39,240 bases of DNA from an uncultured Bacteroidota bacterium (GCA_937127285.1 CAKZLV010000346.1:1-39240), one strand, 5' to 3'. Shown: positions 17,686-27,486, numbered from the stretch's first letter. Program-made: numbers and translations. Notes: generated by a model not told the origin, from the sequence alone.

Positions 17686-18816
17686 ATGTCTCCGGAGGAA
17701 CGCTGGCCGGCCCTCCTGCTGCAGCTCCGCACCGACGACTGGAAGCGGGCCGTCGACCTGGCGCAGGCCCTCGGCGTCAGCGAACGCACGGTGTACCGCG
17801 ACGTCCACGCCCTCGTCGAAACCGGGGTCCCGGTTCAAGGCGTGCCGGGAAAAGGCTACCGCCTGCCCGAAGACTACTTCGTGTCGCCCGTCACGTTGAC
17901 CTCCGACGAGGCGGTGATGCTGGTGCTGGGAAGCGCCTACGCGGCGCAGAACTTCGGCGGCCGGTACCACGCCTCGGCGCGATCTGCCCAGCAGAAGATT
18001 CAGAACCGGCTGTCGCGCGAGGAGCGAGAGCGCGCCCTGACGCTGCAGGGAAGCGTTCATCTGGTTCCTCCCAGTGCCTTTGGGAATCCGACCGAAGAGG
18101 CCTTGCTGCAACAGGTGCGGCAGGCCCTCCTGGAAGAACGCACCCTTCGCATCCTGCGCTCCAGCCGGGCGGCGCCGCGGGAGGACGCCAGGACGGGCCG
18201 GTCCGGGCGAGACGGAGGAGCGAACAACCTGGATGCACCGCAAGACGCACCCGGAGGCGAAGCAGCAGCAGCAGCAGGCGAAGCAGCAGGAGACGAAGCA
18301 ACCGAGAGCCCGCCGTCCGCGCTTCGCACCGATCCCTACGGCCTCGTTCGCCAGGACGATACCTGGTACCTCGTCGGATACTTTCACGGCGCGGCCCGCG
18401 TGCGGCACATCCGCCTCGACACCGTGCGTCGCATCGAGCCGACCGACGATCATTTCGAGCGGCCGGCCGGGTATCGAGCGGAGCGCGAACAGGCTCCGCG
18501 TCCTGACCGAACCATTCGCGTCGTGTTTGCCGCCGAGGTCGCTCCGTCGGTGCAGGTGGGCCCGTCGCTGCACGTGGAGGACCGGAACCGGTTGTCGGAT
18601 GGACGTCTGGTCCTCACGCTGGCGGTGTACCACGAGCAGGAGGTGATGCCGTGGCTGCTGAGCTGGGGCACACACGTGCGGGTGCTGGAGCCGGTGGCGC
18701 TGCGGCGCCGTCTCGCCGACGAGGCGTCCCGCATCGCCGCCCAGTACCAGGATCCCCCCTCCCTCCTCGACGCCGGCACGTCCTCGTTCGAGGCCCCGGA
18801 CGAAACCGGTCTCTAG
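17686..18816 (+). CDS. HTH/WYL-domain transcriptional regulator with low-complexity insert
   Basis: ERWPALLLQLRTDDWKRAVDLAQALGVSERTVYRDVHALVETGVPVQGVPGKGYRL; TDPYGLVRQDDTWYLVGYFHGAARVRHIRLDTVRRIE. Confidence 0.9.
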   Translation: MSPEERWPALLLQLRTDDWKRAVDLAQALGVSERTVYRDVHALVETGVPVQGVPGKGYRLPEDYFVSPVTLTSDEAVMLVLGSAYAAQNFGGRYHASARSAQQKIQNRLSREERERALTLQGSVHLVPPSAFGNPTEEALLQQVRQALLEERTLRILRSSRAAPREDARTGRSGRDGGANNLDAPQDAPGGEAAAAAGEAAGDEATESPPSALRTDPYGLVRQDDTWYLVGYFHGAARVRHIRLDTVRRIEPTDDHFERPAGYRAEREQAPRPDRTIRVVFAAEVAPSVQVGPSLHVEDRNRLSDGRLVLTLAVYHEQEVMPWLLSWGTHVRVLEPVALRRRLADEASRIAAQYQDPPSLLDAGTSSFEAPDETGL

Positions 18817-18891
18817 CGTTTCGTTGTTCGCCCCCGGTTTCCCGCACCCAGGGCCGTGCCGTACCCGGCAGTCTCCTTCAGCACGGGCGGC

Positions 18892-19305
18892 TCACGGCCG
18901 GGTGCCTGCCACTTCCGATCCGTCCGCAGCGGTCGGGTCGTACAGACTCAGCGGCCCCGACCCGTAGGCCAGGATCAGCAGCAGTCCCCCCATAATCGAG
19001 AGGTTCTTGAGGAACATGATCACCTGGGTTTGCTCCGCGAAGTTGGTGTGGAAGATGAGCGTTGCCGGAATCAGGAAGAGGACCAGAGACGCAGCGCCCA
19101 GGCGCGGCAGCACGCCGACGATGACGGACAGCCCCCCGAGCACCTCGACGAGAATCGCCCCGACGAGCAGGACGGCCGTCATCGGCATCCCGTAGGAGGC
19201 CATGTACTGCTGCGTGCCTTCAAAGCCGGTGATTTTGTTGACGCCGGACATCACAAAGAGGAGGCCGAGGAGAATGCGGCCAATCAGCGGGAGATAGCGT
19301 TGCAT
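18892..19305 (-). CDS. DoxX family membrane protein
   Basis: MQRYLPLIGRILLGLLFVMSGVNKITGFEGTQQYMASYGMPMTAVLLVGAILVEVLGGLSVIVGVLPRLGAASLVLFLIPATLIFH. Confidence 0.92.
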   Translation of the reverse strand: MQRYLPLIGRILLGLLFVMSGVNKITGFEGTQQYMASYGMPMTAVLLVGAILVEVLGGLSVIVGVLPRLGAASLVLFLIPATLIFHTNFAEQTQVIMFLKNLSIMGGLLLILAYGSGPLSLYDPTAADGSEVAGTRP

Positions 19306-19486
19306 ATCGGGAGCCGTGCGTGAGAGGAGGGTGACGGCGAACGTGCAAGCGCCAGGTCGAGTGGCGCAGGAAGAGACGAGACGGGCCGGGGCGGAGGCCC
19401 GATCGTTGGACCGGCTGTCCGTGTTGAACCGAACAGCCGGTCCGTGATCGGAACCGACCGGCAACCCGCCGCCGGACCGCAGAAAC

Positions 19487-19549
19487 GCGGAAGCGTTCAA
19501 TGCGGAAGCGTTCAATGCGGAAGCGGGAAACGCGGAATCAAGGAACGCG
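19487..19549. repeat. 15-bp tandem repeat just downstream of SnoaL-like stop
   Basis: gcggaagcgttcaat x2 plus partial gcggaagcg. Confidence 0.8.
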
Positions 19550-19555
19550 GGCACC

Positions 19556-19915
19556 TTACCCGAGCTTGTAGAACTTCTCGTGGGTAATCTGCCCGTCCTC
19601 GTTCCAGGTCCGGACCGACACCTGCTCCTGCTCAACCTCGCCGACGCCTTCCAGCGTCATGTGGTTGTACCACTCGGAGAGGGTCGTATTCGTGTCGGTG
19701 TCGACAGCGCGCGCCTTGATGTCGGCCGCGTGAAACTCTTCGAGGCTCCCGACGAACTGCTCCTCGTACTCGCGGTTCGCCTCTTTGCCTTCCCGGGTCG
19801 TGCCGTCTTCTTCCATCACGACGTCGTCCGCGTAAAACTTGTCGAAGGCCTCCAGAATCTGTCCCTGGAGGATCATGTCGTTGAGTTCTTGATCCAACTG
19901 GTTGATGTCAGCCAT
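19556..19915 (-). CDS. SnoaL-like / nuclear transport factor 2-like protein
   Basis: MADINQLDQELNDMILQGQILEAFDKFYADDVVMEEDGTTREGKEANREYEEQFVGSLEEFHAADIKARAVD...WNEDGQITHEKFYKLG. Confidence 0.82.
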   Translation of the reverse strand: MADINQLDQELNDMILQGQILEAFDKFYADDVVMEEDGTTREGKEANREYEEQFVGSLEEFHAADIKARAVDTDTNTTLSEWYNHMTLEGVGEVEQEQVSVRTWNEDGQITHEKFYKLG

Positions 19916-20046
19916 GGGTAGTCGGGCGTAGGAACAAAGGAATGAATACTGTGAGTGATGCATCCACCGGCCGCAACCACGCGGACGCGACCGGGGCTGT
20001 CCCCTCGCGGGTAGACAGGAATGAAGGTCGGTGAACGATGGGTACA

Positions 20047-20056
20047 TGTTTCAACA
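20047..20056. promoter_or_regulatory. operator-like near-palindrome TGTTTCAACA
   Basis: One mismatch to the two perfect TGTTGCAACA palindromes upstream of the MarR gene; lies upstream of SnoaL-like start. Confidence 0.5.
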
Positions 20057-20075
20057 TACAAATGGAACCAACCCG

Positions 20076-20561
20076 TCAGGCGTCTGACGGTGCGGACGGG
20101 CGGGCGTAGATCCCTTCACAGATTCGAGACAGGTGCCGCAGGTCGTCATCGGAGACCCGGCGCCCGAACCAGCCCTGGACGTCTTTGATGTCTGGGTGCA
20201 TGTCGTCGAGCAGATCGATGCCGGCATCGGTGATCGTGTGGATCGTGCGACGCCGGTCTTCTTCGCTGGGGGACCGGCGGACGAGCCCTCGCTCGACAAG
20301 TTTGTCGATGAGGCGGGTGACATCTGGTGAAGGGTCAATCATCCGCTCGATGATATCGCACCGTGCGTGTCCGCCGGGATGCGCACCGCGCAGGATGCGG
20401 AGCACGTTGTAGTGGCTGAACTGCAGTTTGTAGGCGCGGCACACCCGTTCGATCTTCTTCCGGGCGTGGGCGGACGCCACGAACAGGTTAAGGAGCGCCT
20501 CCTGCGACAGGCTCTCAAACTCCCGCTCCTGCTGAATGCGCTCTTTGAGAATTCGTCCCAT
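20076..20561 (-). CDS. MarR family transcriptional regulator
   Basis: LNLFVASAHARKKIERVCRAYKLQFSHYNVLRILRGAHPGGHARCDIIERMIDPSPDVTRLIDKLVERGLVRRSPSEEDRRRTIHTITDAGIDLLD; upstream ATG at 20654 also possible. Confidence 0.93.
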   Translation of the reverse strand: MGRILKERIQQEREFESLSQEALLNLFVASAHARKKIERVCRAYKLQFSHYNVLRILRGAHPGGHARCDIIERMIDPSPDVTRLIDKLVERGLVRRSPSEEDRRRTIHTITDAGIDLLDDMHPDIKDVQGWFGRRVSDDDLRHLSRICEGIYARPSAPSDA

Positions 20562-20582
20562 AACCGCTGCGGTTGCTTTGTC

Positions 20583-20633
20583 TGTTGCAACACGTATCAC
20601 GACAGGCCGGCGGCAGGGTTTCGTGTTGCAACA
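20583..20633. promoter_or_regulatory. two perfect TGTTGCAACA palindromes upstream of MarR gene
   Basis: 20583-20592 and 20624-20633. Confidence 0.65.
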
Positions 20634-21009
20634 TGCTTTTTTGTCTCGTAACACCGCACGGGGAACGGCTCCCGCGAATCGACTCTCGGCCGAATTCGTT
20701 GGAGACGCTCGTGGGACGGCCGGTAGGGTTGCTGGTCGGCTCGGCGGGGTCGGTGGAGATGCCAGCCGGACCCCGCGCGCTGACAGGGGCTGCCTTCGTA
20801 CGGGAAACGCCCGTTCTCGACCGGACGGTCAGGGATCGAACGGGCCGGCCCTCCGTTTTTCGATCCGTGACGAATGCAAATGGGGCGCTGCCCGGTGGGC
20901 CGACTGGGGTCGTCGGGTGCCTCCGGACATCCCCGGCCGTACGGCCCCCTTCGCCGCCTGCAGGCGCACCTCGCCCGTGCCTGCACCCCGTTTCTTCTCC
21001 GCTCCGTTC

Positions 21010-22440
21010 GTGTTGTCTCACCGTTCTCTCCCTCCCGTGTCCGATTCCCCCTTTCCATCGGTCGATGCCCTTACGCACCGCGCCTTTCGGCACCACGACG
21101 AGTGGGCCGACGCGTGGGGGGCGTTCGACCGCCACGACGCGGTGGGCGTCGACCCCGACCGGCTCGACCGCGTCTTCGACGCATACCTGGATCGACTCGA
21201 AGACCACTACCCCTTCCATCACCCCCGGTATGCAGGCCAGATGCTGAAGCCGCCCCATCCGGTGGCCGTTGCCGCCTACGCGGCGGCCATGCGCATCAAC
21301 CCCAACAACCACGCGCTGGACGGGGGCCCGGGAACGAGCGATCTGGAGCAGGATGTGGTGGGCGACCTCGCGGAGATGATCGGGTTTCCGAACGACACCC
21401 TCGGGCACCTCACCTCCAGCGGAACGATCGCGAACCTCGAGGCGCTCTGGGTCGCCCGCGAGTCGCACCCCGATCGAGGCATCGCCGTGAGTGCCGACGC
21501 CCACTACACCCACGAGCGGATGTGCGGCGTGCTGGGCATGGAGGTGACGGAGGTGCCGAGCACCGCGCACGGGCGGATCGACCTCGGCGCGCTGCGGGAC
21601 GTCTTGAACCGCGAGGCAATCGGCACGGTGGTTCTGACGGCCGGGACGACCGGTGTCGGGGCCGTGGATCGGATCGAGTCTGCCCTCGAGCTCTGCCGAG
21701 CGCACGACGCACGCGTCCACGTCGATGCGGCCTACGGCGGGTTCTTCACCCTGCTGGCGCGAGATGCGGCGCCCGACCTCGACCATTTTCCGGCAGAGAG
21801 TTTTCGGGCGATCGCCCGCTGCGACTCGGTCGTGGTCGACCCGCACAAGCACGGGCTGCAGCCGTACGGGTGCGGGGCCGTCTTCTTTCGGGATCCGGCG
21901 GTCGGCCGGTTTTACCAGCACGACTCTCCGTACACCTATTTCACCTCCGACGATCTTCACCTGGGCGAGATTACGCTGGAGTGCTCTCGCTCCGGTGCTG
22001 CCGCCGGGGCGCTCTGGTGCACGCTTCAGGCACTGCCGCTGTCGCCGACCGACGGCGTCGGGGCCGTCGTCGCGGCCACGCACCGTGCGGCGCGGAGGTG
22101 GGCCGAGGCGCTTCGCGAGGCGTCGCGGCTGCACCTTCTCCTTCCGCCGGAAACCGACATCGTCGCCTGCGTTCCGTCAACGGCCGAACCGACGCTGAGC
22201 GCGGTCGACGCGGCCAGCCGGGAGGTGTTCGACGCGGCCATGAACGACCCGCAGGACCCCGTCTTTACCAGCATCTTGCAGATGCCGGCCGACGCGCTGA
22301 CGACGCTCCGCCCCGACCTGCGGGCCGACCGAGACCGGGCCGCCGTGCTGCGCAGCGTGCTCATGAAACCCGAGCATGAAACGCACGCCGGCGATCTGGT
22401 GGCCGCTCTCGACCGGCACGCCGCCCGCGTGCTCGACTGA
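21010..22440 (+). CDS. PLP-dependent group II (aromatic amino acid-type) decarboxylase family protein
   Basis: LTSSGTIANLEALWVARE...VHVDAAYGGFF...CDSVVVDPHKHGLQPYGCGAVFFRDP; GTG start assumed (GTG at 21037 also possible). Confidence 0.85.
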   Translation: MLSHRSLPPVSDSPFPSVDALTHRAFRHHDEWADAWGAFDRHDAVGVDPDRLDRVFDAYLDRLEDHYPFHHPRYAGQMLKPPHPVAVAAYAAAMRINPNNHALDGGPGTSDLEQDVVGDLAEMIGFPNDTLGHLTSSGTIANLEALWVARESHPDRGIAVSADAHYTHERMCGVLGMEVTEVPSTAHGRIDLGALRDVLNREAIGTVVLTAGTTGVGAVDRIESALELCRAHDARVHVDAAYGGFFTLLARDAAPDLDHFPAESFRAIARCDSVVVDPHKHGLQPYGCGAVFFRDPAVGRFYQHDSPYTYFTSDDLHLGEITLECSRSGAAAGALWCTLQALPLSPTDGVGAVVAATHRAARRWAEALREASRLHLLLPPETDIVACVPSTAEPTLSAVDAASREVFDAAMNDPQDPVFTSILQMPADALTTLRPDLRADRDRAAVLRSVLMKPEHETHAGDLVAALDRHAARVLD

Positions 22441-22534
22441 TCCCCCACCGCGGATTTCTCCCACCGGTTGCCGCTCCCTCCCACGGAGCCGGGCGGCGAC
22501 GGCCGCCGAGCGTCGCCCCGAACCGCTTGAGCGG

Positions 22535-23101
22535 TCATCGAACGACCGTGACGGTCGTTCGCGCCATGAACGCATCCGGGTACGTCTGGCGGACAAAGCG
22601 CAAGGCGTCTTCGGCGTCCTCCCGGCGGGCAAACGCCCCGAACCGGACGCGGTAGTACGGCTGCGCGTACTCAATGACGATGGGCGGTGTCGACGAGAAC
22701 AGGTCGGAGGGGGCATCGCCTTTCGACCGCTGCCACCACCGGCGCACCTTCTCGCGAAAGGACTCAGCCGCCTGTTTGTCTTGGGCGGAGAACACCTGGA
22801 TACGAAATCCCTGGACGGTGCGGGTCACCCCTTTGTCGGCCCGATTGGACAGCAGGCGGTCTGGCACGCGGTGATCGACGGTCGTGGCGCGCTTCGGCGG
22901 CGCGACCGGATAGCGAGCGGCATCGAACGTCTCGAACGCAGCCACCGACGCGGCGGGGGCGGCCGGTCCGCCCTCCCCCTCCCGGGCGTCTCGCGCCGAC
23001 GGGCCTCCTCCCTCCCGGCCCGATGCCTGCGGTGGACCGCTGCATCCGGCGACGATCAGCACGCAGACGGCGGCGAGAAGCGGCGCAATCAGACGGGTCA
23101 T
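22535..23101 (-). CDS. SPOR-domain lipoprotein
   Basis: Lipobox LIVAGCSG; GFRIQVFSAQDKQAAESFREKVRRWWQ...YYRVRFGAFARREDAEDALRFVRQTYPDAFM. Confidence 0.85.
   Translation of the reverse strand: MTRLIAPLLAAVCVLIVAGCSGPPQASGREGGGPSARDAREGEGGPAAPAASVAAFETFDAARYPVAPPKRATTVDHRVPDRLLSNRADKGVTRTVQGFRIQVFSAQDKQAAESFREKVRRWWQRSKGDAPSDLFSSTPPIVIEYAQPYYRVRFGAFARREDAEDALRFVRQTYPDAFMARTTVTVVR
22539..22561. repeat. 23-bp palindrome inside 3' end of SPOR gene
   Basis: CGAACGACCGT-G-ACGGTCGTTCG, perfect 11-bp arms. Confidence 0.8.
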
Positions 23102-23190
23102 CGGCACTGCAGAACGGTTGATGGAAGCGGGCGACGGAAACAGGGAACGGGGGCGGTGGGTGGACGCGATGCGCGAGAGCCAGCCGGTGG

Positions 23191-23259
23191 CACAGGAACC
23201 GGTCGCACCGGAGCCGATCGCACCGGGAGCCGGATGCACGAGGAGCCGATCGCACCGGG
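23191..23259. repeat. 15-16 bp degenerate tandem repeat downstream of deoC
   Basis: gccgatcgcaccggga / gccggatgcacgagga / gccgatcgcaccggg and related upstream unit accggtcgcaccgga. Confidence 0.65.
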
Positions 23260-23273
23260 TTTTGGGGGTGAAC

Positions 23274-24116
23274 CTATGCCGAGGTACCGGTTACGATCCC
23301 GACCGATCCGCTTGCCCCGATGCGGGTGGCGCCGTGCGCGATCATGCGGCGCGCGTCGGAGGCCGATCCGACTCCGCCCGACGCCTTCACCCCGCAGGCG
23401 TCCCCCACGATCTGTCGCATCAGCGCGACGTCTTCGGCGGTCGCCCCGCCGTCTGCGAAGCCAGTCGAGGTTTTGACGAAGGTCGCTCCGGCGCGTTTCG
23501 CAACGGTACAGGCCACCGCTTTCTGGGCGTCGGTCAATAGCGCCGTTTCGAGAATGACCTTGACCTCGAGCCCGTCGCGGGACGCATCGACCTTGTCGGC
23601 TGCGTCCTGCGCGGCCTCGACCACGGCTCGAACATCGGCCTCCGCCGCGCCGAACTGCCCATCTCGAATTGCCCCGACGTTGAGGACCAGATCCACTTCC
23701 CGAGCACCGTCGATCACGGCGGTGTGCGCTTCGTGCGCCTTCGTGGTGGAGCGGTTGGCTCCGTGCGGAAAGCCGACCACCGTGCACACGTCGACCGCGG
23801 TACCGTCGAGCGCGGCGGCCGCTCGCGGCACGTGCGTCGGCGCAATGCACACGGACGCAAAGCCGTACTCGCGGGCGTCATCGATGACCGCGGTCACCTC
23901 CGCCGTCGTGGCCTCGGGATGCAGTTCGGTGTGATCGATGTATCCCGCGAGGTCGGACGCAGGGCCGCCGGGCGGATCCGTCGGTCCGCCCAGCCCGGGC
24001 ACCCGGGCGGTGGCGAGCGCCTCCCGCGTTTCGCGGACGATGCTCTCTCCCGTTCCGGAAGCCGGCTGCAGGGTCTGGAGATCGGTGCGGAGCGAATCGA
24101 TGGAGGGAAGCGACAT
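23274..24116 (-). CDS. deoC: deoxyribose-phosphate aldolase
   Basis: LAGYIDHTELHPEATTAEVTAVIDDAREYGFASVCIAPTHV...TVVGFPHGANRSTTKAHEA...EVDLVLNVGAIRDGQ...VKVILETALL...ATFVKTSTGF...GVKASGGV; ATG at 24134 also possible. Confidence 0.95.
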   Translation of the reverse strand: MSLPSIDSLRTDLQTLQPASGTGESIVRETREALATARVPGLGGPTDPPGGPASDLAGYIDHTELHPEATTAEVTAVIDDAREYGFASVCIAPTHVPRAAAALDGTAVDVCTVVGFPHGANRSTTKAHEAHTAVIDGAREVDLVLNVGAIRDGQFGAAEADVRAVVEAAQDAADKVDASRDGLEVKVILETALLTDAQKAVACTVAKRAGATFVKTSTGFADGGATAEDVALMRQIVGDACGVKASGGVGSASDARRMIAHGATRIGASGSVGIVTGTSA

Positions 24117-24171
24117 CAACGGAGGAGGACTCATGCGAAAAAGCAGGCGAGCGACGACGGGACGGTGCGTC

Positions 24172-25557
24172 CTACCGGTCGACGATTTCGTCCAGGCCGT
24201 ACCGCTTGCGCTTGTCCCAGAGCGTTTTTTTCGAGATGCCGAGGCTGGAGGCAATGTCCGCGTAGCTGCTGTCGTTTGTCTCCAGCGTGCGCTGGATGTA
24301 GGCCTTCTCCACCTCTTTGAGGCTTCGCCCCATCGGGAACTGGAAGGCTTCGCCGGCGGCGTGCATCTCGTCGAGGCGTCCCGGTGGTGCCAGCGTCAGG
24401 TCGTCGGCCTGGACCTTCGTTCCACGCGTAAAGATCATGGCCCGCTCCAGCACGTTGCGGAGCTCCCGAACATTGCCCGGCCACATGTGGTCGAGGAGTT
24501 TTTCCTTCGCGTCGTCCGAAAAGCCTTCGACCTCGCGCCCGAGTTCTCGGTTGAAGTTTTGGATCATGTGGCGGGCGATGAGGAGCACGTCGTCTCCCAT
24601 GTGGCGCAGCGGAGGAAGCTGAACGTTGACGACGTTGATCCGGAAGAAGAGATCCTTGCGGAAGCTCTTTTCCTTGACGCTCTCCTCCAGATCCGCATTC
24701 GTGGCGCACAGGACCCGGGTGTCAACGGTCAGGTCTTCGACGCCGCCGAGGCGACGGAACGTCCGGCTTTCCAGGAACGACAGGAGCTTTGCCTGCAGGG
24801 CCATGCTCATCGAGTCGATCTCGTCGAGGAAGAGCGTGCCCTCGTCGGCCACCTCGATGAGGCCTTGCTTGGAGTCTCGCGCGTCCGTGAACGCGCCTTC
24901 CTCGTACCCGAAGAGTTCCGCTTCCAGCAGGTTGTCAGGGAGGGCGGCGCAGTTGATTTCCGTGAACGGCTTTTTGGCCCGCGGCGAGTTGTAGTGAAGC
25001 GTTTGCGCGGCCAGGTTCTTTCCGGTTCCCGTTTCTCCGGAGAAGAGGACGGTCGTGTTGGAGGCATTGCAGAGGGTCTGCAGCGTTTCCCGCACCCGCA
25101 CGATGGCGTCGCTCTCGCCGAGGATCCCGTCGATCGGGTACTTCTTCTGTTTCTCGGTCTTGATTTGCTCCAGTTCTTGCTGCGCGCCGTACAGCTTCAG
25201 CGCCTTTTCGAGCAGCGCCCGCATCTCCTCCAGGTTGACGGGTTTCTGGAGGTAGTGAAACGCCCCCTGACGCATCGCCTCCACGGCGGTCTGCACGGAG
25301 GAATGGGCCGTCATGATGATGACGGGAACGTCGGCGTCACGCTCCTGCAAGGTTTCGAGCAGCTCGACGCCGTTCATCTCCGGCATCATCATGTCCGCCA
25401 GCACCACATCCGGGAGATCGGCCCCGTTGTCGAGCGCGTCCAGCATCTTCGCCGGGTTCATGTAGGTGTCCACCTCGTAGCCGTCCCGCTCCAGAACATT
25501 GGAAAAGAGCGTACCAATCTTCGGTTCGTCGTCGACAACAAAGATCCGTTCCTTCAT
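24172..25557 (-). CDS. sigma-54-dependent NtrC-type response regulator
   Basis: Receiver (VVDDEPKIG, VLADMMMPEMNG, KPVN), AAA+ (FSGETGTGKN, EEGAFTDA, LFLDEIDSM) and Fis-type HTH (SYADIASSLGISKKTLWDKRKRYGL). Confidence 0.95.
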   Translation of the reverse strand: MKERIFVVDDEPKIGTLFSNVLERDGYEVDTYMNPAKMLDALDNGADLPDVVLADMMMPEMNGVELLETLQERDADVPVIIMTAHSSVQTAVEAMRQGAFHYLQKPVNLEEMRALLEKALKLYGAQQELEQIKTEKQKKYPIDGILGESDAIVRVRETLQTLCNASNTTVLFSGETGTGKNLAAQTLHYNSPRAKKPFTEINCAALPDNLLEAELFGYEEGAFTDARDSKQGLIEVADEGTLFLDEIDSMSMALQAKLLSFLESRTFRRLGGVEDLTVDTRVLCATNADLEESVKEKSFRKDLFFRINVVNVQLPPLRHMGDDVLLIARHMIQNFNRELGREVEGFSDDAKEKLLDHMWPGNVRELRNVLERAMIFTRGTKVQADDLTLAPPGRLDEMHAAGEAFQFPMGRSLKEVEKAYIQRTLETNDSSYADIASSLGISKKTLWDKRKRYGLDEIVDR

Positions 25558-25973
25558 GACGTGCGGCCTTCTGCCTGGTAGAAAAGAAATAAACCTGAAG
25601 GGCAACGTTACCCTGCGCCGGGACGCACCAAGAAATGGTGGGTAGATTGTTGCCACACAGTTGGGAATATAACCGAAAACGCCCTCTCAAACAACCGGTT
25701 CGTCACACTTGGCTTGCCCCCCGGAATTCTTTTCCGGTTCTAAACAACTCGCCATTACGAATCGGATCTGCGTCGCGTGGCGTCCGGTGTTCCGTTCCGT
25801 CTCCTCCCTCTCGGCCTGCCCGCCTCCGCACCGGGCGCAGGCGGAAGGGCTCTCAGCGGTTTCCGCCTCGCAAACGGGCCGGTTCCCTTCGCAGAATGTT
25901 CCTCTCCGATCTAAACTTTCGGAGACACCGGGCGTTGGTCCCGTCCAACCTTTCAAAGAAAACTGAAAGCACA

Positions 25974-27230
25974 ATGTCCGACGCATCCTCCGGCCTTCGT
26001 TTCGGTTCGGAGCCGGTCGACGGCTCCGACGAGCCCGCGTCCGGAGCGGACCGGGGAACGGACCCGGAGGCCGCGCCGTCGGAGGCGTCGGCTCCCTCGC
26101 AGCCCCCGGCCGAGACGACCAACGGTCGGGCCCGAGAGGACGATGCCCCGCCCCATTCATCGACCGGGCCGGACTCCGACTCGGCCGGTGCCTCCGCCCT
26201 GGCCTCCTCGTCCGACGGCCATACCGACGACGCCGTCATCGCCCCGCAGGCCGTCCCGACGACGCTGGACGAGATTCGGCAGCCGGTGGAAACGGAACTG
26301 GATGAGTTCCGAGACTACTTTCGGGACGCGATGCGTTCGGAGAATACGCTGCTGGACAAGGTTGTCCAGTACGTGTTGAAGCAGAAAGGGAAGCGCATCC
26401 GGCCGACGCTGGTCCTGCTGTCGGCAAAAATGACGGGCGGCGCCGTGGAGGCCACCAGCCACCGGGCGGCCGCGCTCGTCGAGCTTCTGCACACGGCCAC
26501 CCTCGTTCATGACGACGTGGTGGACGACGCCGAAAAGCGCCGCGGCGTCTTCTCGATCAATGCCCTTTGGAAGAACAAAATCGCCGTGCTGCTCGGCGAC
26601 TTTCTGCTGAGCCGCGGGCTCCTGTTGTCGCTGGACCACCACGACTACGAGATTCTGCACACGCTCTCCGACGCCGTTCGGCGCATGAGCGAGGGGGAGC
26701 TGCTGCAAATCGAGAAGGCCCGGTTTCTCGACATCGATGAGGAGACGTACTTCCGGATTATCTCGGACAAGACGGCCTCCCTCATCTCTGCGTGCACGAA
26801 GAGCGGCGCCGTAAGCGTCACCGACGATCCGGACGTCGCCGAGCGGATGCGGATGTTCGGCGAGAAGCTCGGACTGGCGTTTCAGATCCGGGACGACCTG
26901 TTCGACTTCAGCGTCGAAGAATCGGGCAAGCCCATCGGCATCGACCTGCAGGAAAAGAAGCTCACGCTTCCGCTTATCGTGTCCCTTCGCAGTGCCAGCC
27001 GGTCGGAACGGAAACGGATGATGAAGATCGTCCGCAAGGACGAGAAGGATCGCGACGACCTCCACCAGGTGTCCGCCTTCGTGCGCGATCACGGAGGCAT
27101 CACCTACGCGCGCCGGCACATGGTTCGGCTGGCCAACGAAGCCAAGCACCTCCTGAGCGTCTTTCCACCGTCGGACGCCCGCGCAGCCCTCGTGGGTCTC
27201 ACGCAGTACACCGTTCGGCGCAACCGATAG
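25974..27230 (+). CDS. polyprenyl synthetase family protein
   Basis: KGKRIRPTLVLLSAKMTGG...LVHDDVVDDAEKRRG...LGLAFQIRDDLFDF; about 80-aa acidic N-terminal extension. Confidence 0.93.
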   Translation: MSDASSGLRFGSEPVDGSDEPASGADRGTDPEAAPSEASAPSQPPAETTNGRAREDDAPPHSSTGPDSDSAGASALASSSDGHTDDAVIAPQAVPTTLDEIRQPVETELDEFRDYFRDAMRSENTLLDKVVQYVLKQKGKRIRPTLVLLSAKMTGGAVEATSHRAAALVELLHTATLVHDDVVDDAEKRRGVFSINALWKNKIAVLLGDFLLSRGLLLSLDHHDYEILHTLSDAVRRMSEGELLQIEKARFLDIDEETYFRIISDKTASLISACTKSGAVSVTDDPDVAERMRMFGEKLGLAFQIRDDLFDFSVEESGKPIGIDLQEKKLTLPLIVSLRSASRSERKRMMKIVRKDEKDRDDLHQVSAFVRDHGGITYARRHMVRLANEAKHLLSVFPPSDARAALVGLTQYTVRRNR

Positions 27231-27486
27231 CCCCCCGCGGCCTTTCCGCTGAACGCACTCTCCGGGGCGTCCGCTGCGGCCGTCCGCCCGGCGGCTTCGA
27301 CTCCCCGCCTCTGCGTTGTGCGATCCCGTGCGAGCCTCCCGCCCGTCGTCCGCTGCTCGTCTTCCGCGCGGGCGCTCGCGGTCGCCCGGCTCGCGCGGCC
27401 CCCGCCAGAGATCAATCGCCGGGGATCCCGTGTTGGAGGGGCGATGTCACCAACCGATGTCTCCACCATCATCCTGGACGCTGCCT

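Noticed and set aside
23938-25581. 547-aa plus ORF
   Set aside because: Antisense shadow of the NtrC-type regulator.
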